A stretch of 5,058 nt of DNA from an uncultured Bacilli bacterium (GTDB taxonomy: Bacteria; Bacillota_I; Bacilli_A; RF39; UBA660): positions 1 through 5,058 of the forward strand of contig CANQVY010000095.1 of the NCBI GenBank assembly GCA_947627405.1, read 5' to 3'. Each line of letters starts with the position of its first letter. Within the stretch, counting starts at the first letter, position 1. The position numbers and the translations under genes are program-made. Below, one piece after another: positions 3,816 to 5,058 of the stretch. The notes beneath the pieces are model-generated. The model saw only the letters and a program-made list of their open reading frames with translations. It did not search any database and was not told the DNA's origin.

Positions 3816-5058
3816 ATGGAAAAATATGAAATTATTAAAAATATCGCTGCACGTACAAAGGGGGATATTTATTTAGGAGTCGTTGGGGCTGTTCGTTGTG
3901 GGAAAAGTACTTTTATTAAAAAAGTGGTCGAAACATTAATTGTTCCTAATATTGAAGATGAATATGAAAGAAAAAGATGCCTAGATGAAATTCCTCAAAG
4001 TGCTCAAGGGAAAACAATTATGACAACAGAACCTAAATTCGTTCCTAATAATGCAGCAAAAGTACATATTGATGACTTTGACTGTAATATTCGTTTAATC
4101 GATTGTGTTGGATATGTCATTGATAATGCAAAGGGGGCTGAAGATGAAAATGGTCCTCGTATGGTTAGAACCCCTTGGTATGATGAAGAAATTCCTTTTG
4201 TAGAGGCCGCTGAGTTAGGTACAGAAAAAGTAATTAAAGAACATTCCACCATCGGAATTGTCATGACAACGGATGGATCGATTGGAGAGTTTGATCGTAG
4301 TGATTATCTAGAAGCCGAAAATCGAGTTATTAATGAATTGAAGGAAATAGGAAAACCCTATATTGTTATTTTAAATTCAACACATCCTATGTTACCAGAA
4401 ACTCAAAGATTAGCAGAATCGATCAGCGAAGAACATAATGTAGTCGTTTTACCTATGAATGTAGAAGCTATGAGTGAAAAAGATATCTATACAATTTTAA
4501 GAGAAGCTTTATATGAATTCCCGGTACTAGAAGTAAGTGTAAATATGCCTGAATGGATTGCTATTTTAAATTCCGATAATCCAATAAAAAAACAATATAT
4601 AGAAGCCATTCGAAATAGTGTTTGTAACATTGATAAGCTACGTGACATTGATACAATTACAGATAGTTTTAAAGATGTGGATGTAATTGAAAAAGCCTAT
4701 TTATCCAATGTAGATCCTTCAACAGGAGAAGTCATCATTTCTTTAAATTCACCAAATAGTCTATATGATTCCGTTTTAAAGGATATTATAAAAATTGATG
4801 TTACCAATAAGGCAGAGCTATTATCTTTATTTCAAGATTATAATGAAGCTAAAACAGAATATGATCAAATTAAATATGCCCTAAAAATGGTAAAGCAAAC
4901 AGGCTATGGAGTTGCAACACCAGCTCTTAAAGACATGAAATTAGATACCCCTGAAATAATTAAACAAGGAAGTAGATATGGTATCAAATTAAAAGCTACA
5001 GCTCCATCTATCCACATGATAAGAGTTGATGTTGAATCTACCTTTGAACCAATTATCG
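3816..5058 (+). CDS. spoIVA: Stage IV sporulation protein A, coat morphogenetic ATPase (partial, C-terminus outside window)
   Basis: SpoIVA polymerises on the forespore surface, using ATP hydrolysis, to form the base layer of the spore coat. SpoVM anchors it, and it also supports cortex formation. The 414 complete codons align from end to end, from memory, with Bacillus subtilis SpoIVA (492 residues), so roughly 78 C-terminal residues lie beyond the right edge. The N-terminus MEKYEIIKNIAARTKGDIYL matches the known start. The Walker A loop GAVRCGKS (24-31) places Lys30 exactly as in B. subtilis, with Cys28 where that protein has Thr. Thr70-Thr71 sit in the sensor segment GKTIMTTEPKF, and LIDCVGY (94-100) holds the Walker B Asp96. 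The GTPase NKxD motif is replaced by LNST, as expected for this ATPase branch of TRAFAC proteins. Later conserved blocks include REALYEFPVLEV, AKTEYDQIKYALKMVKQTGYG and SIHMIRVDVES. The ribosome binding site is modest (AAGG and GTGAG upstream). A candidate sigma-E promoter precedes it. Confidence 0.97.
   Translation, partial: MEKYEIIKNIAARTKGDIYLGVVGAVRCGKSTFIKKVVETLIVPNIEDEYERKRCLDEIPQSAQGKTIMTTEPKFVPNNAAKVHIDDFDCNIRLIDCVGYVIDNAKGAEDENGPRMVRTPWYDEEIPFVEAAELGTEKVIKEHSTIGIVMTTDGSIGEFDRSDYLEAENRVINELKEIGKPYIVILNSTHPMLPETQRLAESISEEHNVVVLPMNVEAMSEKDIYTILREALYEFPVLEVSVNMPEWIAILNSDNPIKKQYIEAIRNSVCNIDKLRDIDTITDSFKDVDVIEKAYLSNVDPSTGEVIISLNSPNSLYDSVLKDIIKIDVTNKAELLSLFQDYNEAKTEYDQIKYALKMVKQTGYGVATPALKDMKLDTPEIIKQGSRYGIKLKATAPSIHMIRVDVESTFEPII

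Noticed and set aside
4004..4264. An 86-codon open frame on the minus strand
   Set aside because: It lies wholly inside spoIVA, whose plus-strand frame is conserved throughout. No start signals support the antisense frame.

Overview
The window comes from a low-GC, endospore-forming member of the Firmicutes, most likely a Bacilli-type lineage. It is very AT-rich, uses the standard code, and has classical AGGAGG-type ribosome binding sites. It carries spoIVA and a small SpoVIF-like gene, which are restricted to spore formers. The left-to-right order der ... spoIVA recalls the der-gpsA-spoIVA neighbourhood of Bacillus subtilis. Here gpsA is absent, and a small der-coupled gene, a spoVIF-like gene and a reverse-strand membrane protein gene fill the interval.

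Layout. (1) Positions 1-482, minus strand: the N-terminal 160 codons of a pentapeptide-repeat protein that starts at GTG and runs off the left edge. It is built from a 42-residue module encoded by a 126-bp tandem DNA repeat. (2) Positions 483-597: a divergent intergenic region with a strong housekeeping-type promoter for der, a plausible opposing promoter for the pentapeptide gene, and a small palindrome. (3) Positions 598-2097: der, encoding the double GTPase for ribosome assembly, followed with no gap by a 64-residue coiled-coil protein that is probably translationally coupled to it. (4) Positions 2104-2139: a terminator-like hairpin whose 3' arm is also the Shine-Dalgarno sequence of the next gene. 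(5) Positions 2140-2379: the spoVIF-like gene. (6) Positions 2376-2403: a nearly perfect palindrome plus T-run lying between two convergent genes and containing both of their stop codons. (7) Positions 2393-3721, minus strand: a 442-residue polytopic membrane protein that looks like a GT-C-fold glycosyltransferase. (8) Positions 3722-3815: a divergent spacer with a 10-bp inverted repeat and a good candidate sigma-E promoter. (9) Position 3816 to the right edge: spoIVA, the spore-coat base-layer ATPase, truncated by the window at about 414 of roughly 490 residues.

Functionally the window joins a housekeeping unit (der plus its small partner) to a mother-cell sporulation unit (spoVIF-like and spoIVA, both spore-coat morphogenesis genes). 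A membrane glycosyltransferase-like gene sits between the two sporulation genes. The most unusual point is the der/spoVIF junction. There the terminator would hide the spoVIF ribosome binding site in any read-through transcript, and a sigma-K-like promoter inside the hairpin could produce a short transcript in which that site is free. The promoter assignments are inferences from motif matching by eye. The main gene identities rest on clear family motifs.
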